The notes below the pieces were generated by a model. The model did not search any database and was not told where the DNA came from. It was given only the letters and a program-made list of their open reading frames with translations. DNA of 64,000 nucleotides, from the NCBI RefSeq assembly GCF_018918025.1, contig NZ_JAHLPT010000001.1:1-64000 (forward strand). The letters run 5' to 3'. This document shows positions 52,495 through 60,957 of the stretch, in pieces. Source of the stretch: Oscillibacter sp. MSJ-31. Lineage in GTDB: Bacteria; Bacillota; Clostridia; Oscillospirales; Oscillospiraceae. The stretch's first letter is position 1, and every line of letters starts with the position of its first letter. The position numbers were made by a program, and so were the translations under genes.

Positions 52495-52836
52495 ATGAAG
52501 AACGATTGTCTGTTCTGCGCCATCGCGGCGGGGGAGATCCCCTCGAACAAGGTCTATGAGGACGAGCTGTGCTACGCCTTCCACGACATCGCGCCGCAGG
52601 CTCCCACGCACTTCCTTGTGATCCCCAAGGTACACATCGCGTCCGTCTCCGGCATCAACGCCGAGAACAGCGCCGTGGTCGCGCACATCTTTGAGGTCAT
52701 CGCCAAGGTGACAAAGGAAATGGGCATCGAGAGCTACCGCGTGGTCTCCAACATCGGCGAGCAGGCGGGGCAGAGCGTGCCGCACCTGCACTTCCATGTG
52801 CTCGCGGGGCGGGATATGACGTGGCCTCCGGGCTGA
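52495..52836 (+). CDS. HIT-family nucleotide-binding protein (HinT-like)
   Basis: A 113-residue histidine-triad hydrolase, typically acting on purine nucleoside phosphoramidates. It begins 'DCLFCAIAAGEIPSNKVYED', with the Cys-x-x-Cys-like metal site at the start reduced to one pair position. It ends with the catalytic triad 'PHLHFHVLAGRDM'. AAGGAGAACG precedes the ATG. It is the last gene of the T-box/alaS unit. Short intergenic repeats follow rather than another gene. Confidence 0.92.
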   Translation: MKNDCLFCAIAAGEIPSNKVYEDELCYAFHDIAPQAPTHFLVIPKVHIASVSGINAENSAVVAHIFEVIAKVTKEMGIESYRVVSNIGEQAGQSVPHLHFHVLAGRDMTWPPG

Positions 52837-52866
52837 GAACTTAACATACCGAAAGGTATGGGCTTG

Positions 52867-52977
52867 CCGCGCCCTGCGCGGTCACAAATCAAAGGGGGGA
52901 TTCTCTACCGTAGAGAATCCCCCCTTTGGAACCCCAAGAGAGCGCAAGGGGCAAGCCCCTTGACCCCCGAACTGCCG
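52867..52977. repeat. Left copy of a ~110-bp intergenic repeat (inverted relative to 53211-53323)
   Basis: The copy starts with the CCGCGC...GCGCGG element at 52867, continues through AATCAAAGGGG and a perfect hairpin (52891-52927; AAAGGGGGGATTCTCTA, loop CCG). It ends with CCCCAAGAG, GCGCAAGG and CCTTGACC blocks. The complement of 53211-53323 shows the same blocks in the same order. Confidence 0.75.
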
Positions 52978-53210
52978 ATGTTTCATTTCATTTCAGCAAC
53001 CGTATGTCGGTATTTTTCTTCTGAACGATTTGGCGTGCTTCTCTTTCCGCTCAGCCGCTGCTGCGGTGCTGGTACGAGCTGCCGTTGAAAATTTCTCTCG
53101 AAACCCCGCAGCGGTAGCGGCCAAGCGGACATAGGCGCAAGCCAAACCGAAAGCCGCAATAAAAACTGGCAGGCATTCCTTTGCACAGCGCGTGCAGCTT
53201 TGCTCTTGCA
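52978..53210. other. Non-coding segment between two inverted repeats
   Basis: About 230 bases flanked by the inverted ~110-bp repeats. A minus-strand frame of 67 codons crosses it (53186-52983) but has no ribosome site and an odd composition. I treat it as non-coding. It might be the inside of a MITE-like element. Confidence 0.5.
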
Positions 53211-53323
53211 GGGACAGTCAATGGCAGGTCAAGGGCGCAGACCTTGCGGTCTTGGGGGATTGAAAGGGGGCCATTCTTCCGTCAAGAATGGTCCCCTTTG
53301 ATTGGTAGCCGCGCCTTGCGCGG
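53211..53323. repeat. Right copy of the ~110-bp intergenic repeat, inverted
   Basis: Contains the hairpin AAAGGGGGCCATTCTT / AAGAATGGTCCCCTTT (53263-53299) and ends in the GCCGCGCCTTGCGCGGC palindrome (53308-53324). Its complement aligns block by block with 52867-52977, with several hairpin-preserving base changes. Confidence 0.75.
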
Positions 53324-53357
53324 CAAATCCCTTGCGTCGCACGGCGCAAAATGCGGA

Positions 53358-53386
53358 TTGCATCTTTTGGAAAAAACTGCTATATT
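53358..53386 (+). promoter_or_regulatory. Promoter of the XRE/comEC operon
   Basis: TTGCAT (53358-53363) and TATATT (53381-53386) are 17 bases apart. It lies just after the intergenic repeats and 76 bases before the XRE start. Confidence 0.65.
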
Positions 53387-53461
53387 AAGCATGGCTCCGC
53401 ATGGGCACATTATTTCGAGGAGAATGTTTCCATTTGGTAACATCGCCTTGAGGTGATGCAC

Positions 53462-53665
53462 ATGGAGATCAAGCGTATGCGCGACCTGCGGGAGGACCAT
53501 GACAAGACCCAGCAGGAGATCGCAGAGCTTTTGAATATGCACCGCAGCGTGTACCGACGCTATGAGAGCGGTGAGCGTGAAACGCCCTCATGGGTCATTG
53601 TCAAGCTCGCGCAGTATTATCGGGTCAGCACCGACTATCTGCTCGGCTTGAAGGACGAGCCGTGA
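53462..53665 (+). CDS. XRE-family HTH regulator upstream of comEC
   Basis: A 67-residue protein that is essentially one Cro/CI helix-turn-helix domain (MRDLREDHDKTQQEIAELL, then 'HRSVYRRYESGERETPSWV'), ending 'VSTDYLLGLKDEP'. ATG 53462 is chosen because GAGGTGAT lies just upstream; ATG 53456 and GTG 53453 are in frame but overlap the ribosome site. Its stop overlaps the comEC start (GTGA). Coupling suggests a local regulatory role, for example of comEC, but its target is unknown. Confidence 0.85.
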   Translation: MEIKRMRDLREDHDKTQQEIAELLNMHRSVYRRYESGERETPSWVIVKLAQYYRVSTDYLLGLKDEP

Positions 53666-55905
53666 CGCGCCCGCTCTTTTGCTTCTGCGCCGCCTTTGCG
53701 CTCGGCTGCATCGCGTCGCAGTATTTTCTCGCGCCCGCGCTGTGGCTTCCGGCGGCGGGCATTGTGCTGGTGCTCGGGGCGCTCGGGCTTCTCCTGCGCG
53801 GTCCGATGCGGCGCGTGCTGCTGTGTGCGCTCGGCATGGCGTTCGCCTTCGGCTGGAACGCCGCTTACACGCGCTTCATCGCCGTGCCGAACGAGGCGCT
53901 CATCGGCGCGACGGAGGACGTGGAGCTGGAGCTCTGCTCCTACGCCGTAGAGACGAATTACGGCGCGAAGGCGACGGTGCGTATCCTGGGCCGCGGCCTG
54001 CGCGGGAGAGCCGTCTACTACGGCGGCTTCGACCTGCTCGCCCTTGAGCCGGGCGAGCACGTGCGGGACACGGTGCTTTTCAACAGCGCGACCGATCCCT
54101 CGGGCGACGGCAGCCACATCCGCAATTTTACGTCCAAGGGCGTTTATCTGCTGCTCTACAGCCGCGGCGAGCCGTCGTATGAGACGGGTGACGCGGGCGC
54201 GCTGCGCTATGCGCCGCAGCGCATCGCAAGGAAGCTCGGCGAGACCATCGAGACCGTCTACGGCGAGCGGGAGGGCGGCTTTCTGCGCGCCCTGCTCCTC
54301 GGCGACAAGCGCTATCTTGACGTGGAGGATTCGTCGAACCTGAGCGAGGCGGGCATCTATCACATCACCGCCGTCTCGGGCCTGCACTGTATGTTCCTCG
54401 TCGAGCTGCTTGACCGACTGCTCCGCGCGTCGCACCGGCGCACACGCTGCGCGGTGACGATCCCACTGCTGTTTCTCTACGCGGTGATGGTCGGCGCGTC
54501 GCCGAGCATTCTGCGCGCCTGCGTGATGCTCTCGATGACGCAGCTCGCGCCGCTTTTCAGGCGGGAGAAGGACCCGCCGACGGCGCTCGGCCTTGCGCTG
54601 CTGCTGATCCTGCTCAAAAATCCATACGCCATCGCGAGCATCAGCCTGCAGCTCTCGTTCTCGGCGGTGGCGGGCCTTGTGTGGCTGACGCCGAAGCTGA
54701 CAGGGGCCATCCATACCGAGAGCCGCCTCCTGCGCTTCGTGCTCACATCGTTCGCGACGACGCTCGGGGCGCTGGCGTTCTCCACGCCGCTGGGGGCGTA
54801 CTATTTCGGTACGTTCTCCGTGGTCTCGCTCCTGAGCAATCTCCTGTGCCTGTGGATGGTGAGCCTTGTGTTCGGCGCGGGGCTGCTCGGCTTGCTGCTG
54901 AGCATGACCGTCCCGGCGGTCGGCGCGGCCTTTGTGCCGCTCGTGTCGCTCGGCGTGCGGTATGTGCTTTTTGTTTCGGGGCTGCTGGAGAGCCTGCCGC
55001 TCCACGCGCTCTATTTCAACACCGCGCTTTCCGTGCTGTGGCTGCTCTATGTCTATGCGCTCTTCGCCGTCTGCGCCATCGCGCGGCGGGGGAGGTACCG
55101 CTGGTGGATCGCCGGCGCATTGGCCGTGGCGATGCTTCTTGTGACAGCGCGGTTCAACGCGCTGCAATTTGAGCGTGGGAGCCTGCATGTCACGGCGCTC
55201 GACGTCGGACAGGGCGAGAGCGTCGCGCTGCTCTCCGAGCGCCACGGCGTGCTCGTGGACTGCGGCAGCAGCAATTCCTACATCAGCGCGGGCGATGTGG
55301 CCGCGGATCATTTGCTCAGCGCCGGTATCCGGCGGCTCGACGCGGTGGTGCTCACGCACTACCATGCCGACCACGCCAACGGTCTGGCGCTGCTGCTTGC
55401 CCGCGTCGGCGTCGATGCGCTCTACCTTCCCGACATTGCGGAGGAGGACGGCGAAAAGTCCGAGGTTCTCGCGCTCTCGGAGCGCTACGGCGTGGAGGTG
55501 CGCTATGTGACGGAGGAAACGCAGACCGCCGTCGGCGAGGCGTCGCTGACGCTCTATCCGCCGGTGGGCGAGGGCGGAGAAAACGAGCTGGGGCTGACGA
55601 TCGTCTGCTCACTGGGCACGTTCGACACGCTCATCACCGGCGACATGGACAGCAAAACGGAGCGGGCGCTCCTGGATGCTTACCCGCTGCCGGACATTGA
55701 GGTGCTGCTCGTCGGACACCACGGCTCGCGCTACTCGACGAGCGAGGAGCTGCTGGAGACCGTCACGCCGGAGGTCGGCGTGGTGAGCGTCGGCAGCAAC
55801 AGCTACGGGCATCCGACGCGGGACGCGCTGCTGCGCCTGACGGACGCGGGCGTGACCGTTTACCGGACGGACCTGCAGGGAAATATTTATATCACAGTGA
55901 ATTGA
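53662..55905 (+). CDS. comEC: ComEC/Rec2-family DNA-uptake channel
   Basis: A 747-residue polytopic membrane protein of the competence channel family, which moves single-stranded DNA across the membrane. It has N-terminal hydrophobic segments with a soluble OB-like segment (~85-175), then the Competence domain with many helices (~215-500). A C-terminal metallo-beta-lactamase domain (~515-747) carries THYHADHANG near 563-572. 'LDVGQGESVALL' marks the start of that domain and 'VGHHGSRYSTSEELL' a later metal motif. GTG 53662 overlaps the XRE stop. No other competence gene is in the window, so transformation ability is not shown. Confidence 0.92.
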   Translation: MTRPLFCFCAAFALGCIASQYFLAPALWLPAAGIVLVLGALGLLLRGPMRRVLLCALGMAFAFGWNAAYTRFIAVPNEALIGATEDVELELCSYAVETNYGAKATVRILGRGLRGRAVYYGGFDLLALEPGEHVRDTVLFNSATDPSGDGSHIRNFTSKGVYLLLYSRGEPSYETGDAGALRYAPQRIARKLGETIETVYGEREGGFLRALLLGDKRYLDVEDSSNLSEAGIYHITAVSGLHCMFLVELLDRLLRASHRRTRCAVTIPLLFLYAVMVGASPSILRACVMLSMTQLAPLFRREKDPPTALGLALLLILLKNPYAIASISLQLSFSAVAGLVWLTPKLTGAIHTESRLLRFVLTSFATTLGALAFSTPLGAYYFGTFSVVSLLSNLLCLWMVSLVFGAGLLGLLLSMTVPAVGAAFVPLVSLGVRYVLFVSGLLESLPLHALYFNTALSVLWLLYVYALFAVCAIARRGRYRWWIAGALAVAMLLVTARFNALQFERGSLHVTALDVGQGESVALLSERHGVLVDCGSSNSYISAGDVAADHLLSAGIRRLDAVVLTHYHADHANGLALLLARVGVDALYLPDIAEEDGEKSEVLALSERYGVEVRYVTEETQTAVGEASLTLYPPVGEGGENELGLTIVCSLGTFDTLITGDMDSKTERALLDAYPLPDIEVLLVGHHGSRYSTSEELLETVTPEVGVVSVGSNSYGHPTRDALLRLTDAGVTVYRTDLQGNIYITVN

Positions 55906-55913
55906 GGCGGATC

Positions 55914-56957
55914 ATGGCAGAGAAGAAAACAGCCGCTAAGGGCTATCAGAAATTCAAGGCCGACCTGGCGGGCGGCACGCTCGGCGAGGTCTATATTTTC
56001 TGCGGTGAGGAGAGCTACCTGCGCGAGTATTATCTCAAGGAGGTGCAGAAGAAGCTCGTCCCCGCGGGCTTTGAGGAGTTCAATTTCCACCGCGTCGCAG
56101 GCAAGGGCCTGACGATGGAGGAGCTGACGGAGATGACCGAGGCGATGCCGATGATGGCCGAGCGCACGCTCATCGTCGTCACGGACTGCGACCTCTATAA
56201 GCTCGGTGAGGAGCAGCGGACGCGTCTCATCGCCCTGCTGGGCGATTTTCCGGAATACTGCTGCCTGATCTTCGTCTACGATCTGGTGGAGTATAAGCCG
56301 AACAAGACCTACAAAAAGCTCTATGCCGCGCTTTCGGACAAGGTGCAGGAGGTCCGGTTCGAGCCGCAGGACAAGAGCGACCTGATCAACTGGATCGCCC
56401 GCCGCTTCCGTGCAACGGGACATGACATCGACGCCCGCACGGCGGAGCACCTGATGTTCACCTGCGGCAGCCTGATGACCGGCCTCGTGCCGGAGATCGA
56501 GAAGATCGGCGCCTACGCCAAGGGCAGGGCGGTGACGGTCGAGGACATCAACGCGGTCGCCGATCCGGTGCTCGACGCGGTGGTGTTCGACATGACGAGC
56601 GCCGTCACAAAGGGCGACTACGACCGTGCGAGCGAGCTTCTGGGGCAACTTCTCAAAAAGCAGGAGGAGCCGATCATGATCCTCGGCGTTATTTCCAAGG
56701 AGCTGCGGCGGCTCTACACCGCGCGTCTCGCGCTCGATTCGGGCAAGGACAAGCTCTGGCTGATGGACCTGTGGAATATGCGCTCGGACTATCCCGCGCG
56801 GCTGCTGCTCGACGCGGCGCGGAAAACGACGCACGAGTGGTGCGCGAACAGTCTGGCGCTCTGCCAGAAGCTCGACCGGCGCATGAAGAGCGAAAAGGGC
56901 ATCGACCGCGAGGGCGAGCTGAAGCTGCTGCTCATGCAGCTCGCGCAGAGGGCGTGA
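55914..56957 (+). CDS. holA: DNA polymerase III delta subunit
   Basis: A 347-residue clamp-loader subunit that opens the sliding clamp at the replication fork. Family features: 'EVYIFCGEESYLREYYLKEV' at the start, 'ERTLIVVTDCDLYKLGEEQ', and the C-terminal 'DYDRASELLGQLLKKQEEPIMILGVISKELRRLYTA'-type helices. ATG 55914 follows a TGAGGCGG site at the comEC stop. The comEC-holA order is common in Firmicutes. It ends two bases before rnmV. Confidence 0.93.
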   Translation: MAEKKTAAKGYQKFKADLAGGTLGEVYIFCGEESYLREYYLKEVQKKLVPAGFEEFNFHRVAGKGLTMEELTEMTEAMPMMAERTLIVVTDCDLYKLGEEQRTRLIALLGDFPEYCCLIFVYDLVEYKPNKTYKKLYAALSDKVQEVRFEPQDKSDLINWIARRFRATGHDIDARTAEHLMFTCGSLMTGLVPEIEKIGAYAKGRAVTVEDINAVADPVLDAVVFDMTSAVTKGDYDRASELLGQLLKKQEEPIMILGVISKELRRLYTARLALDSGKDKLWLMDLWNMRSDYPARLLLDAARKTTHEWCANSLALCQKLDRRMKSEKGIDREGELKLLLMQLAQRA

Positions 56958-56959
56958 CG

Positions 56960-57565
56960 ATGGAAAAGCCGAAAATCCAAGAGGTCATCGTGGTCGAGGG
57001 CCGCTACGACAAAAATACGCTTTTGCAGGTGGTGGACGCCTCCGTTTTGGAGCTGGGCGGTTTCGGTATCTTCAACGACCGCGAGAAAACGGCGCTGCTG
57101 CGCCGTCTCGCCGAGACGCGCGGCATCATTCTCTTCACCGATCCCGACGGCGCGGGCTTTGTGATCCGCAACCGTCTCAAGGGAGCTATCCCGACGGGCC
57201 GCGTGCTGCACGCCTATGTTCCCGATGTGTACGGCAAGGAAAAGCGCAAGCGCAAAGCAGGCAAGGAGGGCAAGCTCGGCGTGGAGGGGATGCCGCCCGA
57301 GGTGTTGCTTTCCGCGCTCCGCGCGGCGGGCGCGACCTTTGAGGGAGAGGGGACGAGCGTAAAGGAAAATCCCGTTACACACGCGGACCTTCTTGACCTC
57401 GGCTTGATCGGTGCGGGGAGCAAAGCGAAGCGCGCCGCGCTGCTGCGCGCGCTGGCGCTGCCGGAGCATCTGTCCACCGCGGCGCTGCTCGACGTGCTCG
57501 GCACGCTGACGACGCGCGAAGAACTTGTCGAGGAATGCAATAAAATTGTTGCAAACAGGGAATAA
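56960..57565 (+). CDS. rnmV: Ribonuclease M5 (5S rRNA maturase)
   Basis: A 201-residue TOPRIM nuclease that trims 5S rRNA precursors in Firmicutes. The TOPRIM Glu is in VVEGRYD (11-17) and the acidic pair in 'FTDPDGAGFVIRNRL' near 56-70. The C-terminal half ends 'LGTLTTREELVEECNKI'. It starts two bases after holA, so the two are probably co-transcribed. The glnS promoter overlaps its 3' end. Confidence 0.9.
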   Translation: MEKPKIQEVIVVEGRYDKNTLLQVVDASVLELGGFGIFNDREKTALLRRLAETRGIILFTDPDGAGFVIRNRLKGAIPTGRVLHAYVPDVYGKEKRKRKAGKEGKLGVEGMPPEVLLSALRAAGATFEGEGTSVKENPVTHADLLDLGLIGAGSKAKRAALLRALALPEHLSTAALLDVLGTLTTREELVEECNKIVANRE

Positions 57566-57577
57566 AGGGACTATAAT
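57549..57577 (+). promoter_or_regulatory. Promoter of glnS
   Basis: TTGCAA (57549-57554) and TATAAT (57572-57577) are 17 bases apart. The -35 box lies inside the last codons of rnmV. The leader to the glnS ATG is about 45 bases. Confidence 0.75.
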
Positions 57578-57629
57578 CAAACATTATTTTGCTTGCCGCA
57601 GGCAGGCGCGAAGAAAGGAAGGATTCAGT

Positions 57630-59357
57630 ATGGCTGAGGAAGTCAAGGCCGCCGTCGCCGAGAGCGAAGGCAAGAACTTTATTGACGCCTTTATCGAAGA
57701 GGATATTGCGGAGGGTGGTCGCTTCCAGGGTCAGCAGGTCCACACCCGTTTTCCGCCTGAGCCGAACGGCTATCTGCACATCGGCCACTGCAAGGCGCTG
57801 ACCATCGACTTCGGCACCGCCGAGCGCTTCGGCGGCCTGTGCAATCTTCGTATGGACGATACCAACCCCACCAAGGAGGACGTCGAGTTTGTCGACGCCA
57901 TCAAGGAGGATATCCATTGGCTGGGTTTCGACTGGGGCGACCGCTTCTTCTACGGCAGCGATTACTTTGAAAAGGATTATGAGTACGCCGTCGAGCTGAT
58001 CAAGAAGGGTCTTGCCTACGTCTGCGACCTGACGCCCGAGGAGGCAAAGGAGTACCGCGGCGACATCGGCAAGCCCGCCGTCTCCCCCTACCGCGACCGC
58101 GACGTGGAGGAGAACCTCGACCTCTTTGAGCGCATGAAGAACGGCGAGTTCCCCGAGGGCAGCCGCACGCTGCGCGCGAAGATCGACCTGGCCTCCGGCA
58201 ACTTCAATATGCGCGATCCGGTCATCTACCGCATCCGCTATATGCACCATCACCGTCAGGGCGACAAGTGGTGCATCTACCCGATGTACGACTTCGCCCA
58301 TCCCATTCAGGACGCGCTTGAGGGCATCACGCACTCGCTCTGCTCGCTGGAGTTTGAGGCGCACCGTCCGCTCTACGACTGGGTGGTGAACAACGTCTCC
58401 GTGCCCTGCAAGCCGCGCCAGATCGAGTTTGCCCGCCTCGGCATCGACCACACGGTGATGAGCAAACGCAAGCTGCGCAAGCTCGTGGAGGAGGGCATCG
58501 TCTCCGGCTGGGACGATCCGCGGATGCCGACGCTCTGCGGCCTGCGCCGCCGCGGCTTCACGCCGAAGTCCATCCGCAATTTCTGCGACCGCATCGGCGT
58601 CGCCAAGAGCGCGAGCGTGGTGGAGTACGCCTTCCTCGAGCACTGCCTGCGCGAGGACCTCAATGCCTCCGCCGAGCGCACGATGGGCGTGCTGCATCCG
58701 GTGAAGCTCGTCATCACGAACTATCCCGCGGGCAAGAGCGAGACCTTCGAGGTCGAGAATAACCCGACCGACCCCGCCGCCGGCACGCATGAGATCACCT
58801 TCTCCCGCGAGTGCTGGATCGAGGCGGACGACTTCATGGCCGAGCCGATCCCCAAGTATAAGCGTCTGTTCCCCGGCGGTCCCGAGTGCCGCCTGAAGGG
58901 CGCGTATCTGATCAAGTGCGTCGGCTACGAGACGGACGAAAACGGCAATGTGACCGAGATCGCCGCCGAGTACGACCCCGACTCCCGAGGCGGCGACCCC
59001 GCCGACGGCCGCAAGGTCAAGGGCGCGACGCTCCACTGGGTGGATGCCGCCACCGCCATCGACGCCGAGGTGCGTGTTTACAGCGAGCTCTTCAGCGATC
59101 CCGCGCCCGACGGTGCGGACAAGGATTTCCTCGCCTGCATGAACCCCGATTCCCTCGAAACGCTCACCGGCTGCAAGGTCGAGGCGCGGATGCGCGATGT
59201 GGCAGCGGAGTACGACAAAACCGAGAAGCAGGGCAAGACCGCGCCGAGCTTCCAGTTCATGCGCCTGGGCTATTTCTGCTTGGACAACAAGGACTGCTCC
59301 GCCGACCATCTGGTGTTCAACCGCTCCGTCACGCTCAAGGACAGCTTCAAGGTCTGA
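57630..59357 (+). CDS. glnS: Glutaminyl-tRNA synthetase
   Basis: A 575-residue class I synthetase that charges tRNA-Gln directly. HIGH is at 50-53 (LHIGHCKAL) and the KMSKS-like VMSKRKL near 276-282. 'FPPEPNGYLHIG' and 'MDDTNPTKE' are typical of GlnRS rather than GluRS, and 'GITHSLCSLEFEAHRPLYDW' follows. ATG 57630 has GAAAGGAAGG upstream. Many Firmicutes rely on GatCAB instead, so a true GlnRS is a notable but known feature of some Clostridia. A strong terminator follows. Confidence 0.95.
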   Translation: MAEEVKAAVAESEGKNFIDAFIEEDIAEGGRFQGQQVHTRFPPEPNGYLHIGHCKALTIDFGTAERFGGLCNLRMDDTNPTKEDVEFVDAIKEDIHWLGFDWGDRFFYGSDYFEKDYEYAVELIKKGLAYVCDLTPEEAKEYRGDIGKPAVSPYRDRDVEENLDLFERMKNGEFPEGSRTLRAKIDLASGNFNMRDPVIYRIRYMHHHRQGDKWCIYPMYDFAHPIQDALEGITHSLCSLEFEAHRPLYDWVVNNVSVPCKPRQIEFARLGIDHTVMSKRKLRKLVEEGIVSGWDDPRMPTLCGLRRRGFTPKSIRNFCDRIGVAKSASVVEYAFLEHCLREDLNASAERTMGVLHPVKLVITNYPAGKSETFEVENNPTDPAAGTHEITFSRECWIEADDFMAEPIPKYKRLFPGGPECRLKGAYLIKCVGYETDENGNVTEIAAEYDPDSRGGDPADGRKVKGATLHWVDAATAIDAEVRVYSELFSDPAPDGADKDFLACMNPDSLETLTGCKVEARMRDVAAEYDKTEKQGKTAPSFQFMRLGYFCLDNKDCSADHLVFNRSVTLKDSFKV

Positions 59358-59370
59358 GCAAAATGCCATG

Positions 59371-59407
59371 AAAAAAATTCCGACCGCTCTCACGGTCGGA
59401 ATTTTTT
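59371..59407. terminator. Bidirectional terminator between glnS and the FAD protein gene
   Basis: AAAAATTCCGACCG and CGGTCGGAATTTTT form a 14-bp perfect stem around CTCTCA, with A- and T-runs for both strands. Confidence 0.88.
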
Positions 59408-59424
59408 GCGTTTCGGAGAGCCGC

Positions 59425-60801
59425 TTAACCGGCGTTCTGCGCGAGGATATCGCGTGCGACAAAGACGCCGCTGGCCGAGGCGTGGGAGAGGGAATGGGTG
59501 ATGCCGCTGCCGTCGCCGATGACGTAAAGGCCGCGGTGCGCGGTCTCAAGGTGCTCGTCGAGCGCGACCTCCATGTTGTAGAACTTGACCTCCACGCCGT
59601 AGAGGAGCGTGTCGTCGTTCGCCGTGCCGGGGGCAATCTTGTCGAGGGCGTAGATCATTTCGATGATGCCGTCTAAAATGCGCTTGGGCAGCACGAGGCT
59701 CAGGTCGCCCGGCGTCGCCGCGAGGGTCGGGGTGACGAGCCCCTCCTCGATGCGCTTGACCGTGCTGCGCCGGCCGCGCACGAGGTCGCCGAAGCGCTGG
59801 ACGATGACCCCGCCGCCGAGCATATTGGAAAGGCGGGCGATGCTCTCGCCGTAGCCGTTGGAATCGTGGAACGGCTCGGAGAAGTGCTTGGCGACAAGGA
59901 GAGCAAAGTTGGTGTTCTCGGTCTGCATGGCAGCGTCCTCGTAGCTGTGGCCGTTGACGGTCACGATGCCGTTGGTGTTCTCGTTAACGACGATGCCGTG
60001 CGGATTCATGCAGAAGGTGCGCACGTTGTCCTCAAACTTCTCGGTGCGGTAGACGATCTTGCTCTCATACAGCTCATCGGTGAGGTGGGAGAACACGACG
60101 GCGGGCAGTTCGACGCGCACGCCGAGGTCCACACGGTTGGACTTGGTGGGAATGTCGAGCGCGCGGCACACGCCCTCCATCCACTTGCTGCCGCTGCGGC
60201 CGACGGAGACGATGCACTTGCCGCACTCGTACTGCGCGTCGGCGCACACGACGGTAAAGCCGCCGTCCTTGGCTTCGAGCGCCTGCACGGGGGTGTCGAA
60301 GTAGAAATCGACCTTGCTCTTGAGGTCGTTATAGAGATTCTCGAGCACGACATAGTTGATGTCGGTGCCGAGGTGGCGCACGGAGGCGTCGAGCAGCTTG
60401 AGCTTGTGCTGGATGCAGAGCTTCTTGAACTGCGAGCCGGCGGTGGAGTAGAGCTTGGTGCCCTCACCGCCGTAGAGCATATTGATCTCGTCGACATAGT
60501 GCATCAGATCGAGCGCCTGCTGCTTGCCGATGTACTCATAGAGCGTGCCGCCGAAATCGTTGGTGATGTTGTACTTGCCGTCGGAAAACGCGCCCGCGCC
60601 GCCGAAGCCGCTCATGATCGAGCAGCTTTTGCAGCCGATGCAGCTCTTGACCTTCTTGCCGTCGATGGGGCAATGGCGCTTTTCAAGGCTGTGGCCGGCT
60701 TCAAAAACGGCGACCCTGAGCGAGGGGGCGAGCTTCGTCAGCTCGTAGGCGGAGAAGATGCCGCCGGGGCCCGCGCCGATGATGGCAACGTCGTACTTCA
60801 T
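59425..60801 (-). CDS. FAD-dependent oxidoreductase of the COG2509 type
   Basis: A 458-residue flavoprotein. The FAD-binding GAGPGG is at 9-14, with 'VAVFEAG' ending the Rossmann unit. A Cys cluster follows: C44, C54, C57 and C60 (HCPIDG, then CIGCKSC), close to the 'GFGGAGAFSDGKYN' motif of this group. 'GLYVIGDGSGITHSLSHASASG' near the end is the second FAD contact. These proteins are annotated as uncharacterised FAD-dependent dehydrogenases. The Cys set could hold an iron-sulfur site or a redox disulfide. Reaction unknown. AGGAG precedes the ATG and a promoter lies at 60,865-60,892. Confidence 0.85.
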   Translation of the reverse strand: MKYDVAIIGAGPGGIFSAYELTKLAPSLRVAVFEAGHSLEKRHCPIDGKKVKSCIGCKSCSIMSGFGGAGAFSDGKYNITNDFGGTLYEYIGKQQALDLMHYVDEINMLYGGEGTKLYSTAGSQFKKLCIQHKLKLLDASVRHLGTDINYVVLENLYNDLKSKVDFYFDTPVQALEAKDGGFTVVCADAQYECGKCIVSVGRSGSKWMEGVCRALDIPTKSNRVDLGVRVELPAVVFSHLTDELYESKIVYRTEKFEDNVRTFCMNPHGIVVNENTNGIVTVNGHSYEDAAMQTENTNFALLVAKHFSEPFHDSNGYGESIARLSNMLGGGVIVQRFGDLVRGRRSTVKRIEEGLVTPTLAATPGDLSLVLPKRILDGIIEMIYALDKIAPGTANDDTLLYGVEVKFYNMEVALDEHLETAHRGLYVIGDGSGITHSLSHASASGVFVARDILAQNAG

Positions 60802-60864
60802 GGTAACAACTCCTGTTCTGTGTTTTGCTGTGAGCGGCGCGGCAGAGACTGCCGAGCCTTAAAC

Positions 60865-60892
60865 ATTCTACATGGGAAACGGAGAAAGTCAA
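60865..60892 (-). promoter_or_regulatory. Promoter of the FAD protein gene
   Basis: On the minus strand TTGACT (60892-60887) and TAGAAT (60870-60865) are 16 bases apart, about 65 bases before the start codon. Confidence 0.6.
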
Positions 60893-60917
60893 GCAGATCG
60901 GCGATAGAAGTATTATT

Positions 60918-60950
60918 AAAAATAGCACAGCCTATCATAAGCTGTGCTAT
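60918..60950 (-). terminator. Terminator of sigG
   Basis: ATAGCACAGC and GCTGTGCTAT form a 10-bp stem. On the minus strand it is followed by TTTTTAATAA, just after the sigG stop codon. Confidence 0.8.
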
Positions 60951-60957
60951 GGAGCAG

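Noticed and set aside
53635-55374. 579-codon minus-strand frame across comEC
   Set aside because: Antisense composition (Arg/Gln/His/Glu-rich) opposite a gene with clear ComEC motifs.
57375-59636. 753-codon minus-strand frame across glnS
   Set aside because: Antisense to glnS with low-complexity Arg/Ala/Val-rich sequence and no recognisable domain.
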